Shown: positions 33,684 to 42,137, counted from the stretch's first letter. The stretch is 54,090 nt of DNA from an uncultured Collinsella sp. (GCA_938023905.1 CALJCO010000121.1:1-54090); one strand, 5' to 3'. The notes: generated by a model not told the origin, from the sequence alone. Translations and numbers: made by a program.

Positions 33684-36113
33684 CTATTTAATCAGAACAA
33701 CCGATTGCCGAACCTCTCCTTTGTTCGCATTGTTAAAGCAGGGTCCGATTAAATTCCCAGGCAGAATTTGATGCCACATTTCATTGTCATGCGGATTATC
33801 TCCCCAGAAGAACCCAATATGACAGTCGATTGATCCGTCAGTCTTAAAGAAGATAATATCTCCCTTTTGAGCATAACCACTATTTAGCATATCTTGGACA
33901 GTACGGAACTCATACATTTTGCATCCCAAATCTCGAGCATAGCCATACCATCTCCAAGCGTTAATATAGCCGCCACCGCCTGGCCCCCCAGCCCAAGGAG
34001 AGTGATTATTATTCTGCGCAATACGATTGACATCGCCACCAACCGCAGCATAAGCATGAGCCACGAAGCCAGTGCAATTCATGCCAGTATAGCCATCCCA
34101 TCTCGGGGCACCTTTTGGGTAAAGGCAACTATCATAGGAGAAGCCACCGGAATATCTCGTTCCTAAATAATAGCCATCAAATTGATGCGACGTAAGCCAA
34201 GTGACGAGTCCAATACGACTAACCCCCAAAACCGTTGAGCTGCCAAATGGGCTGTAGTAAATCTGAGTCGACTTCGACTGGAGAGTGCCATCAGGAAGCA
34301 AGACATCGCAGTAAAGATCGTAATAACCATCTTGCAATCCAAGTGCAGAGGGATTGAAATAAGCGTCATTCACACTGGAAAATTCTTTTAGAACACCCCA
34401 TTTACTCCAGTCGGACTTGGCCCAAACAAATTTAAACTGAAATTGCCCAGATTTTTCAGCTGCAAGCGTTCCCAAATCAGCTCGAACTCCCCAAGAATTA
34501 TTGCCATCAGTCGAAATTGCAGTAATCCTCGAGAAATCCCAACAGCTAATGATTGTTCTTTTTGTTTGGACAACTCCATCTGACCCCGAAACGTCACAGA
34601 TCAATTCATAGTCTCCGGCGTCTTTTGGATCCCATTGCAAGTGTGAACTTGTGCCCTGTTGAGCAACGCCCCAGTCAGCCCAATTATTCTTATTCCAGAC
34701 GAACTTATACTGTAAGTAATTAGTATCACCCGAGCATCTGGCATCGATCTCAGTGCTTTCATTAGGCCTGACAAGCGTTGCAGAAGAACTCAAGGACTCG
34801 TAATTCCACTTCTCGGAGCCAATCGAGCATTCAGTCTTCGTGGTCATCGTCTGATCGTTGGCCTCATCAATAACATCAACAAAAACGGTGACAGCGCCAG
34901 ATTTATCGACTCTCCAGTCAATTGAGGATTTACCTCTGCCGGAGTCAATCACACCCCATTCAGCCCAGTTGTTCCGCATCCAAACATATTTGTATGAAAT
35001 CTGATTATTCTTTCGGATGGTAATCCGAGGTGTAATTGAAAGCGTATCCCCTACGCACAAATTGGATGAATCAGATTTCAAATCTATTGAAGTGAAGTTA
35101 GATAGATTTCTCTCCACCCTGACGGGGAACCTCCAGGTCCTCACGTTGCCGGCCGAATCGACGGCGTCGACCAAGATGTTGACGTCGCCGGCGACCTCCG
35201 GCACCCAATCGCAGGAGGCCTCGGGCCCGAGCTGGCGGATGGTGCCCCACCTGGACCAGCCGCCCTGCTCCCAGACGAACTTATAGCGGACCGAGCCCGA
35301 GTTGCCGGACGCGGTCAGGCCGAGCGAGCAGCGGTCGCCCAGGAGAGGAGACCCTCCATCGGACGCCTTTGCCGAGAGGCCGTCGACAGAGTAGTCCTCT
35401 GAGATGCGAACGGGGAGTCTTGACGTCGACGTGAGCCCGCCGACCGTGACGTCGGCATAGAGAGTATAGGAGCCGGAAGACGGGGGCGTCCAGGTACAGG
35501 CGGCGGACTCAGATGCTGCCTGGATGACGCCCCACTTGGACCATGAGCCCCGTTCCCAAAGGAATTTAATCTTTGCGCCGGGAGCCGCCGCGGCGGAGAT
35601 ATTGACCTTCATTCCGCCGCTCCACTCGAGCGTATCCCCGCCGCTCACGGAAAGGCGACAGGCATCCACCCTGACGGGGAACCTCCAGGTCCTCACGTTG
35701 CCGGCCGAATCGACGGCGTCGACCAAGATGTTGACGTCGCCGGCGACCTCCGGCACCCAATCGCAGGAGGCCTCGGGCCCGAGCTGGCGGATGGTGCCCC
35801 ACCTGGACCAGCCGCCCTGCTCCCAGACGAACTTATAGCGGACCGAGCCCGAGTTGCCGGACGCGGTCAGGCCGAGCGAGCAGCGGTCGCCCAGGAGAGG
35901 AGACCCTCCATCGGACGCCTTTGCCGAGAGGCCGTCGACAGAGTAGTCCTCTGAAACCGGCGAAGTTGCACTTAAATCATCGGCCCGTGTTGAATCTTCA
36001 ATCTGTGATGGAGACAGGCCCGCTTCACTCAAACCAAAGCAAGGAGTTACGGCCAAACAGAAATAAAAGAAGAAAAAAGCGACACGGACAGCCTTACTTC
36101 TAAAGAAATGCAT
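33684..36113 (-). CDS. Secreted wall protein: six W/Y-rich repeats and a C-terminal NlpC/P60-like peptidase
   Basis: 809 residues. A signal peptide is visible (basic MHFFRSKAVR then a hydrophobic stretch, cleavage near 30). Six repeats of about 90 residues follow, each with a YKFVW...W..WG core, resembling triple-tyrosine (Y_Y_Y) wall domains. The last 150 residues look like an NlpC/P60-type cysteine peptidase: Cys680 in GMNCTGFVAHAY, then GDIIFF and His765 in DCHIGFFWG. It probably cleaves peptidoglycan stem peptides or related bonds. Start 36113 follows GGGGAGG. Two 290-base segments (35113-35402, 35665-35954) appear identical and are far more GC-rich than the rest of the gene. The flippase gene follows by 15 bases. 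Confidence 0.82.
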   Translation of the reverse strand: MHFFRSKAVRVAFFFFYFCLAVTPCFGLSEAGLSPSQIEDSTRADDLSATSPVSEDYSVDGLSAKASDGGSPLLGDRCSLGLTASGNSGSVRYKFVWEQGGWSRWGTIRQLGPEASCDWVPEVAGDVNILVDAVDSAGNVRTWRFPVRVDACRLSVSGGDTLEWSGGMKVNISAAAAPGAKIKFLWERGSWSKWGVIQAASESAACTWTPPSSGSYTLYADVTVGGLTSTSRLPVRISEDYSVDGLSAKASDGGSPLLGDRCSLGLTASGNSGSVRYKFVWEQGGWSRWGTIRQLGPEASCDWVPEVAGDVNILVDAVDSAGNVRTWRFPVRVERNLSNFTSIDLKSDSSNLCVGDTLSITPRITIRKNNQISYKYVWMRNNWAEWGVIDSGRGKSSIDWRVDKSGAVTVFVDVIDEANDQTMTTKTECSIGSEKWNYESLSSSATLVRPNESTEIDARCSGDTNYLQYKFVWNKNNWADWGVAQQGTSSHLQWDPKDAGDYELICDVSGSDGVVQTKRTIISCWDFSRITAISTDGNNSWGVRADLGTLAAEKSGQFQFKFVWAKSDWSKWGVLKEFSSVNDAYFNPSALGLQDGYYDLYCDVLLPDGTLQSKSTQIYYSPFGSSTVLGVSRIGLVTWLTSHQFDGYYLGTRYSGGFSYDSCLYPKGAPRWDGYTGMNCTGFVAHAYAAVGGDVNRIAQNNNHSPWAGGPGGGGYINAWRWYGYARDLGCKMYEFRTVQDMLNSGYAQKGDIIFFKTDGSIDCHIGFFWGDNPHDNEMWHQILPGNLIGPCFNNANKGEVRQSVVLIK
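35113..35402 (-). repeat. 290-bp internal direct repeat, copy A
   Basis: Appears base-for-base identical to 35665-35954, 552 bases (184 codons) away, so the reading frame is kept. It encodes one repeat of the surface protein plus its linker (the EDYSVDGL to FPVRV block). Composition is strongly GC-rich against the flanking AT-rich repeats, which suggests recent gene conversion or duplication of an imported module. Confidence 0.88.
35665..35954 (-). repeat. 290-bp internal direct repeat, copy B
   Basis: Partner of 35113-35402. The segment between the copies encodes a related but divergent repeat (KFLWERGSWSKWG). Confidence 0.88.
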
Positions 36114-36193
36114 ATAGAACCTCCCCGATAGTTCACTCCAACATAATATTGCTAGCAAGTAACAATTTAAGGCCAAGATTTTCCATACAAGTA

Positions 36194-36222
36194 AGGTCGA
36201 CTACAACCAGCGCAGTCGACCT
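36194..36222 (-). terminator. Hairpin between the two wall-protein genes
   Basis: AGGTCGACT pairs perfectly with AGTCGACCT around an 11-base loop, 19 bases after the amidase stop. It is followed on the minus strand by TTACTTG only, so termination would be weak. It may separate the amidase from the downstream peptidase gene. Confidence 0.5.
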
Positions 36223-36240
36223 AGAGAATTCATATTGATA

Positions 36241-38901
36241 TTAGCCAATTAAAGAAATAATGCGCGCAATATTCTGACCATACGTGTCACCCGGAACAGC
36301 CCAGCGGCCATTTAAATCTTCCAAATATGGCGCAACTCCGAGAAAACCCTTAGACTGAAGGACTTCATATCGAGGATCCACACAAGTGTTATTCAACGCC
36401 GCACCAGTAGCATATCCTTTAAGATGCTGGACTTGGGCAAGCAAGCCCTGATATACATCGTCAAATCTAGCGCCTCCCGATTGTTGATTGACGGCGCCCA
36501 GTCCGGCGAAATTGCACTGATTCGGCTTTACGGAACCTCCAAATTGCAACCATCCAGTCTCAAGCATAGCCTGAGCAAAAACAACTTCCGGACGAACCCC
36601 TTCAGAAACAGCGGCTTCGACAATTAATGAACAAAAATCACGAATAGTAGGTGCTCCCTTTGAAACAAATTCGTCTGAGGGATATGTATGTCCTGTTGAT
36701 TCATATAAGTTCACCATAGCATCAACTGAAGTCTGCAGACTTCCCATAATTGGAGTACCCTCCACCGTGACCTTGCGGGTCAGGTGCCTCTCGGCGGAGC
36801 CGTCGATCACGTCGAGGTAGACGGTGTACTCGCCCGGCTCGGTCGGGGTCCACTCGCAGGAGGAGGAAGCGGAGGGCTGCTGGGCGACGCCCCACTTGGC
36901 CCAGCCGCCCTTCTCCCAGACGAACTTGTACTTGAGGCCGGAGGCGTCGCCGGACACCTTGGCCTGCAGCTTGACCGGCTTGCCGCAGCGGGCGTCGCCC
37001 GAGACTTCGAGCGACTCGACGGAGTAGCGCTCGCCGACCGTGACCTTGCGGGTCAGGTGCCTCTCGGCGGAGCCGTCGATCACGTCGAGGTAGACGGTGT
37101 ACTCGCCCGGCTCGGTCGGGGTCCACTCGCAGGAGGAGGAAGCGGAGGGCTGCTGGGCGACGCCCCACTTGGCCCAGCCGCCCTTCTCCCAGACGAACTT
37201 GTACTTGAGGCCGGAGGCGTCGCCGGACACCTTGGCCTGCAGCTTGACCGGCTTGCCGCAGCGGGCGTCGCCCGAGACTTCGAGCGACTCAAGAGACCAA
37301 TTAACAACTTTGTATTTAGAAGTGCTAGTCACATACCCATTGGAGTCAATGACATCAGCATAGATCTCATATTCACCAGCCTGGGGCAGGGTCCAAGAAA
37401 TCGACGGCGAAGTTAAGTCTTGACCGATTACACCCCAATTGGAATCACTCCAATCAGACCCAGCCCTATGCCAAACAAACTTATATCTAAGGCCATCAGT
37501 CTTGCCGCTAACATTTACACCGATTTTTACCGTTGACCCCGCATGCCCCAGTTCTTCCGAGAAGGAAATTCCATTGACGGAGTAGGGATGCGGGAACTGC
37601 GCGATGATTGCGGCAGCGTCAGCCTCGCCAAGACGGCGGCAACCATCGTCCGAGAAATAGTTGACCACATCACCGTAATTCGAGATAAAGCCATGTTCGA
37701 TAAGAATACCTGGAATTCCCTGCTCGCGAGCGCAGCGGATAACGGCGAACTCGTCGCCTACCTCCATTTGAAATACGCCGCGGCATGTTAGTCCCATAGC
37801 AGCAAGGTTGTTCATGACCTTGTTGGCAAGCTCAACAGAGACCTGCGTGTAGTCGGTGCCATTTGCGGTAGGAGCATAAACTTCTGCGCCGTGAGCTCCA
37901 GAAGACCCAGAGTTGATATGAAAGCTAACAAAGGCCTGCGCGCCCTGATCAATGCAGCGCTGTACGCGATAAAGATAATCATTGCTGGGATAGTAGCCAG
38001 ACTGCTCGCGCGCAAGAACGATCTTAAAGCCGTAAGCTTCAAGTTTATTTTTGCAGGCTGTCATGATCTTCCAGGTAAGGTCGGCTTCACTCTTGCCATT
38101 TCCCTGCGCGCCGGAATCAACTCCGCCATGACCGGCATCAAGTGCAATCACCCCAACATTGCGCGCGGAGCGCTCAGCGTAGGTAGATATGCCATCAGGC
38201 GAATCAGCGCATTCCAATGCCTGTTGAATCGACTGGGCCTCAACGGCATTACCATCGCCGTCCGCATAGTAAACAGAAGTGCCCTCGGAGCTCACGGAGC
38301 TATCAACAACCGTAAACGAATAATTCCTGTCAGAGAGATCCACTACATGTTCAGTGCCATCACCCTGCAAAACGTAGGTTATCGAAGTCAAAAAATAAGT
38401 ATTGGATTTCAACGTCGAGCCAAATACAAAAGCAGCCGAATTACCAGCTGATTCAGATGCAACCGTGGTTCCCTGTACTCCATTGGCACTTACATAGTTA
38501 AGCATTGCGGAAGCAAGGGTGTCGCCGTCATCGGGAGTAGCAAAGGCGACAACTTGATCAGTCCCGCCGGGAAGACTCGGGTAGGCAAGATATACATATT
38601 GGAAAGAGGAATCGACCGGTTCAGCCTGCTGATGGTTCTCAGATACATCAACGCCAAAATCCTCATCAGCCAATTCGTCAACGTTCGTTGCCGGCGATGA
38701 ATCCTCAGCAGCGTCGACATCGACAGAACCCGCATAACGCGAGGCCACGCCATCATCGTCTGCAGTCGCAACGTCCACGGCAGCGTCCGCAGACGGGACG
38801 TTGCTCACAGCGTAGACAGCAGTCACAGGACCTATCAAGGGTGAAATGGCCAAAAGACCAGCAAGAGAAAAAGCTGTTGAGGCACGCAATGCCTTTTTCA
38901 T
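36241..38901 (-). CDS. Secreted N-acetylmuramoyl-L-alanine amidase with repeats and C-terminal glucosaminidase
   Basis: 886 residues. The order is: signal peptide (1 to about 32, cleavage near AVYA); an acidic, unassigned segment to about 245; an Amidase_3 domain about 249-438 with zinc and catalytic residues His258 (DAGHGG), Glu272, His328 (SFHINS) and Glu402 (LIEHGF); three YKFVW...WG repeats about 440-725; and a glucosaminidase (GH73-like) domain about 730-886 with Glu in AMLETGWLQFGG. It should cut both the amide and the glycan bonds of peptidoglycan. Repeats two and three are encoded by 254-base DNA blocks that look identical and are GC-rich. A possible promoter lies at 38940-38968. Confidence 0.88.
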   Translation of the reverse strand: MKKALRASTAFSLAGLLAISPLIGPVTAVYAVSNVPSADAAVDVATADDDGVASRYAGSVDVDAAEDSSPATNVDELADEDFGVDVSENHQQAEPVDSSFQYVYLAYPSLPGGTDQVVAFATPDDGDTLASAMLNYVSANGVQGTTVASESAGNSAAFVFGSTLKSNTYFLTSITYVLQGDGTEHVVDLSDRNYSFTVVDSSVSSEGTSVYYADGDGNAVEAQSIQQALECADSPDGISTYAERSARNVGVIALDAGHGGVDSGAQGNGKSEADLTWKIMTACKNKLEAYGFKIVLAREQSGYYPSNDYLYRVQRCIDQGAQAFVSFHINSGSSGAHGAEVYAPTANGTDYTQVSVELANKVMNNLAAMGLTCRGVFQMEVGDEFAVIRCAREQGIPGILIEHGFISNYGDVVNYFSDDGCRRLGEADAAAIIAQFPHPYSVNGISFSEELGHAGSTVKIGVNVSGKTDGLRYKFVWHRAGSDWSDSNWGVIGQDLTSPSISWTLPQAGEYEIYADVIDSNGYVTSTSKYKVVNWSLESLEVSGDARCGKPVKLQAKVSGDASGLKYKFVWEKGGWAKWGVAQQPSASSSCEWTPTEPGEYTVYLDVIDGSAERHLTRKVTVGERYSVESLEVSGDARCGKPVKLQAKVSGDASGLKYKFVWEKGGWAKWGVAQQPSASSSCEWTPTEPGEYTVYLDVIDGSAERHLTRKVTVEGTPIMGSLQTSVDAMVNLYESTGHTYPSDEFVSKGAPTIRDFCSLIVEAAVSEGVRPEVVFAQAMLETGWLQFGGSVKPNQCNFAGLGAVNQQSGGARFDDVYQGLLAQVQHLKGYATGAALNNTCVDPRYEVLQSKGFLGVAPYLEDLNGRWAVPGDTYGQNIARIISLIG
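36764..37017 (-). repeat. 254-bp internal direct repeat, copy A
   Basis: Appears identical to 37037-37290, offset 273 bases (91 codons, exactly one repeat unit). It encodes the LEVSGDARCGKPVKLQAK to LTRKVTV unit. GC content is much higher than in the amidase and glucosaminidase parts. Confidence 0.9.
37037..37290 (-). repeat. 254-bp internal direct repeat, copy B
   Basis: Partner of 36764-37017. Together they encode repeats two and three of the amidase; the first, divergent repeat (YKFVWHRAGSDWSDSNWG) is AT-rich and carries a small insertion. Confidence 0.9.
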
Positions 38902-38939
38902 ATCGAATCCCCCGTCACAAATAATGTTACTAAGAGAAG

Positions 38940-38968
38940 ATTATCTTACAATCCCCTCTGCATCGGAA
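38940..38968 (-). promoter_or_regulatory. Possible promoter of the amidase gene
   Basis: On the minus strand TTCCGA (38968-38963) and GATAAT (38945-38940) are 17 bases apart, about 40 bases before the amidase start. The -10 matches five of six consensus bases; the -35 is weak. Confidence 0.3.
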
Positions 38969-39012
38969 GTCCAGTTATTCGAAGCGCGGGAATTGTTATA
39001 AAGGCAGACAGA

Positions 39013-39037
39013 AACCTGCTCTTATAAAAAGCAGGTT
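39013..39037. terminator. Short hairpin upstream of the amidase gene
   Basis: AACCTGCT pairs perfectly with AGCAGGTT around CTTATAAAA. It lies 112 bases before the amidase start and about 280 bases after the end of the 39316-39606 frame. It has no clean T-run on either side. It may be a terminator for upstream minus-strand RNA or a protein-binding dyad. Confidence 0.45.
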
Positions 39038-39315
39038 ACATTCTCAGCAAACTTTTGTTTTTTCGTCCTTCCATGGACACAGTGTTAGCTCTAGTTTTTG
39101 AAGCAATTGGCAGCGCCCCAAACAGCGCAAGTGCAAGTGACACGAAAATCCACTGAAACACGCAATTCGTTTAAGCACGTGGCGGACGACGAAAGCATGT
39201 ACACAGCCGCGAAATACAGCAAAATGCCCCAATGTTTCGCTTGCATCAGAGGCGTCTGGGGCTTCATCGACAGTGAAACCTGGCTAACGCATTCAAGAAA
39301 AGCAGAGCGTGATCT

Positions 39316-39606
39316 TCATGAATCAAACACCAGTAAGCAACGCTCGCACGCGTCTTTGAATCTTCTAATGAGCAGAAGAGAGGGATCTAGGAGAGACCTA
39401 ATAGTTCTTGGAATCTGGGAATCATCGAACTCACCATCTTTAAACAAGAGAGAATCATATAGCTTCTTATCGTACCGTCTCGAAAAGATATGAGTGACCA
39501 GATGCACATCGTGGGCCTTTGAAAAACAATCTTCGTCCCTTAAAGATTCAGCAATATAACAACCGTCCCAATCAAAAAAGCCGAGATAACCCCGGCTGAT
39601 AATCAA
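39316..39606 (-). pseudogene. Unidentified 96-codon frame, probably a gene remnant
   Basis: The frame reads naturally (DWDGCYIAESLRDEDCF..., LVTHIFSRRYDKKLYDSLLF...) but has no ATG and only a TTG with poor ribosome binding site. It stays open upstream of that codon to about 39670 without another start. Its first codons are the same bases as a strong minus-strand terminator (39574-39597), hard to reconcile with translation from here. I do not recognise a family. The plus-strand 131-codon frame at 39098-39493 overlaps it and looks less protein-like. A truncated gene tail is the simplest reading. Confidence 0.25.
39574..39597 (-). terminator. Rho-independent terminator on the minus strand
   Basis: On the minus strand AGCCGGG pairs with CTCGGCT (one G-T) around GTTAT and is followed immediately by TTTTT. 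No recognised minus-strand gene ends just before it, which is why the upstream sequence is proposed as a non-coding RNA. Confidence 0.75.
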
Positions 39607-39733
39607 AGAGGCGGTTTTCTGCTGGCTGTCAGCCGCGGCATCCTCACGGAAACCTAGTTGTCGCCGGAATTATAGTCCCCGGCGCGGACTCACCTTATCT
39701 CCCCGGTGCGGGCTCGATATCCTCTCGGATATC
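39574..39733 (-). ncRNA. Candidate structured RNA ending in a terminator
   Basis: Read on the minus strand, from 39733: a GATATCC/GGATATC hairpin with a four-base loop (39716-39733); two near-identical 16-base units, GAGCCCGCACCGGGGA and GAGTCCGCGCCGGGGA, 24 bases apart; a CGCCGG/CCGGCG hairpin (39662-39684); a GC-rich GGCT/AGCC hairpin (39624-39634); and the terminator. No complete gene is apparent across it. The composition is GC-rich in AT-rich surroundings. It could be an independent small RNA, a leader, or the structured tail of a lost transcript. No known RNA class is recognised. Confidence 0.35.
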
Positions 39734-39999
39734 TAATCGTCTTGGACTTTTTACCTGCCCAAGCACACTACAGCTTTTACGTGCCGCCACACGAAGCTTA
39801 GCTCGTGGACTATTTTCTAAAATATAGGCCTTCAAAGCAACTTGGGTTCAAGCACGGACAAACAAAACAGGCACTGAATACAAGACTTGTTTATCAATAG
39901 TTATCAATCACATGCGTTACCAGCAAATATCGTAAGTCTCATACGCTGCGATACAATCAATCTTACCAAATGCTAAACCAGTAAGTCGAAGGGGCCAGC

Positions 40000-40449
40000 G
40001 TGCTAACAATTCACTATGGTGATATGGAAAACGTTATCTATAATACGTCGGTTTACTTCGATAACGTCTATTCGCCCGAATGGTTTCAAGATGCTTTTGC
40101 GCAGAGAATTATTAAATCCATTGATAAGGGCGGCGTGGTTGGACCCGGCGCAATAAACACCAAGATCTTAGGCATCATCCCTCCTGAAAGGCTGTCGGGA
40201 GGCACCAAGACGCTGCTGCTCATGCACTTCATGCCTCAGAACATATACAACGCCACAACCTGTGGCGACAATTGCGCTTACTGGATTCTGAGAATCGCCG
40301 CACAGCATGATCTGACAATCAACCTCTACCATCTGATGGATTTTGGAAACGGCAAGTTCACGGCAACCGTTGCAAACACGGGTGATGTCGTTCACACGAT
40401 GTTCGACCTTGTCCCTATAGCCGCAAAATGCCTAAGGGAGAACTCCTGA
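40000..40449 (+). CDS. DUF4869-like protein, copy 2
   Basis: 149 residues, clearly homologous along its whole length to the protein at 17227-17664: IHYGDMENVIYNTSVYF, SIDKGGVVGPGAINTKILG, LSGGTKTLLLMHF, TTCGDNCAYWIL, NLYHLMDFGNGKF and ANTGDVVHTMFDL. The CGDNC and LSGG.KTLLLM blocks are the most conserved. The GTG start follows GAAGGGGCCAGC. Unlike copy 1 it stands alone, on the opposite strand, with no alarmone synthetase or DUF6718-like gene beside it. It lies 105 bases from a truncated glycosyltransferase and about 540 bases from the Abi gene, in a rearranged stretch. Function unknown. Confidence 0.78.
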   Translation: MLTIHYGDMENVIYNTSVYFDNVYSPEWFQDAFAQRIIKSIDKGGVVGPGAINTKILGIIPPERLSGGTKTLLLMHFMPQNIYNATTCGDNCAYWILRIAAQHDLTINLYHLMDFGNGKFTATVANTGDVVHTMFDLVPIAAKCLRENS

Positions 40450-40554
40450 CGCACGTTTTCGATATGATAAGAGCCGCTTGAACGAGGAGTACTTGAACCC
40501 CACCGCTCTTGCAGCTCTTGAGGATACTTTGCCGGAACTTGGCATTACTTCGCA

Positions 40555-40743
40555 CTAAAGCGAGAAGTACTCGCTCTCGGCAGATAGGTTCGGCCCCAAC
40601 CACGGATCACCGTTGAGGAAGAGCTCCGGCGAGCGCTGCATGAACAGCGCCTGCTCGCGCTTCCAGCGGCGCAGTTTTTCTTCATTGACCTCTTCCCTGC
40701 CGCCCGAGGTGAACTCGTAGTGGCACAGCTCGGCATAGGGCAT
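40555..40743 (-). pseudogene. Glycosyltransferase C-terminal fragment (duplicate of the 42138 gene end)
   Basis: 62 codons ending WLGPNLSAESEYFSL match the last 62 residues of the two-domain GT2 gene at 42138-44624, with seven differences by eye (55 of 62 identical). Similarity stops exactly at GGCATAGGGC, and the rest of the gene is absent. Both copies are on the minus strand, so they form a direct repeat of about 190 bases flanking the Abi gene. The fragment has an ATG but is almost certainly non-functional. Confidence 0.88.
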
Positions 40744-40986
40744 TTGCCCTCCTCCAACAAAACACTGTCACTAACTTAGCCCACCAACCTCGCCATTTGT
40801 TAAGCAACAAGTGCGAGCGGTAGGTATTGATCTACAACCGTTGGGGATTGAAAAAAGCAGTAGCCGAAAACGTAATATCTTCCGATTTGCGCGGCATAAA
40901 AAAATAGAGGGCGTCCCATAAAGAGAAGCCCCCTTGCAAAACGGCCGAACCGCTTTTCGAAGTGGGAAATATTTTGCACCAGATGC

Positions 40987-42000
40987 CTAGGAATCGCAAG
41001 AAGGCATATCTTCAGCGTCACAGAAATACCATGCGCCGATCACTTTCGACAAAAACGAGAAGGAGGAAGTTATGACCTCCGCACCTTTATAGTAGTTGAT
41101 GTTGCGATTTGCCCTAGAAATAAACTTGGAAAGCGATTGTGCTTTGTGCTTAATAACGCCTTTAGACGACACCTCTTTGTGCAGATATAGCGTTGTGACA
41201 ATCTGGCGTATTCGCTCATTGCTCATCCTTGCCTTACGCTGATAAGAGCCAATCCCATCTATTTTGCTCAATGCCTTCATAACACCGTTATTTGCCCTTC
41301 GGGCATTCTCACCCGAAGCAAGACCATTAAGAATGCAACTATTGTGAGCACACGCGTTGCGGAGATCTTTTGCCACGCGAAGCAAATAAAACCTATCGCG
41401 AAGCTCATCATCGTCAAACCGTTTGGCGCAAAACAAAATGAATGAATTAAAGGCGCCAAAGGTAATAACTTCCAGAAAGGCCCAGACAGGCATATTAAAA
41501 CCACTGTATTTTGCAAGAATGCCTGCAGAATAGGCACTCGACTCACAACGTGAAATCTCTTTTTTGACCCAGTTGGTCACATTCCCCTTGCTATCAAATG
41601 TATCCTGCTCGCTTAAATAGTCTTGAACGATTTCGTAACCGTCCTCGGCATGCTGCTCTATCCTGCCCAGCAAGTCAACTTTGCAGAAGTGCTCAATATC
41701 AAGAGTGAGCGAAATCATCTCGTTTCGAAGCAACATATCAATAATCGAAAGGTCAACAAGCATCTTGAAATCTAAGTTGACATATTCACCCTTGCGTTTT
41801 CCATCAGAAACCTTTGGAAATCCGGTGCGGTACGAGCGCAAGCGAAAGTAATTGTTGTTCTTCGTCAGATACTCGACCGCCTCTGCCTCGCTCATATAGC
41901 GGAAACGGACACCCTTGCTCTTAAGATGGGAGACTTGTTCCCGAGGAGTAAGCCAAGGCTTTTGATCGCACATATCTTGTTGACGAATAGGACTATTCAT
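40987..42000 (-). CDS. Abi family protein (AbiD/AbiF-type, HEPN RNase fold)
   Basis: 337 residues. The N-terminus has the Abi_2 pattern PWLTPREQVSHLKSKGVRF, then YFRLRSYRTGF, LVDLSIIDMLLRNEMIS and a late RNACAH (Arg214...His219), the R-N-x-x-x-H motif of HEPN ribonucleases. Abi_2 proteins abort phage infection, and their HEPN motif suggests RNA cleavage. GGAGAGCGCA precedes ATG 42000. The gene is AT-richer than the glycosyltransferases and is bounded by a duplicated glycosyltransferase tail, consistent with insertion as a solitary defence gene. No antitoxin-like partner is visible beside it. Confidence 0.87.
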   Translation of the reverse strand: MNSPIRQQDMCDQKPWLTPREQVSHLKSKGVRFRYMSEAEAVEYLTKNNNYFRLRSYRTGFPKVSDGKRKGEYVNLDFKMLVDLSIIDMLLRNEMISLTLDIEHFCKVDLLGRIEQHAEDGYEIVQDYLSEQDTFDSKGNVTNWVKKEISRCESSAYSAGILAKYSGFNMPVWAFLEVITFGAFNSFILFCAKRFDDDELRDRFYLLRVAKDLRNACAHNSCILNGLASGENARRANNGVMKALSKIDGIGSYQRKARMSNERIRQIVTTLYLHKEVSSKGVIKHKAQSLSKFISRANRNINYYKGAEVITSSFSFLSKVIGAWYFCDAEDMPSCDS

Positions 42001-42137
42001 TGCGCTCTCCAGCGTATTTGATGAAATAACAAATCTAATTTTATCCTAACTGTAAATACCTAATAAACAGCCGGACGCTCATGCAAATACATCATGGCAC
42101 GCCGCCGCCCTATGCTGGATTTCCACATCACCTCGCA

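Noticed and set aside
35113..37290. Repeat blocks considered as a CRISPR array
   Set aside because: Repeats are long, in frame and encode protein modules; there are no short repeats with unique spacers and no cas genes in the window.
36784..37416. 210-codon plus-strand frame over the amidase repeats
   Set aside because: Exact repetition of the frame simply mirrors the tandem repeats of the amidase gene on the other strand.
39098..39493. 131-codon plus-strand frame in the gene-poor stretch
   Set aside because: TTG start without a convincing ribosome binding site, irregular composition and no recognisable motif; overlaps an equally doubtful minus frame.
40450..40554. Short frame ending ALEDTLPELGITSH after the second DUF4869-like gene
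   Set aside because: No start codon with a ribosome binding site; only about 30-40 codons and no match to the cassette partners. It may be a gene remnant but cannot be supported.
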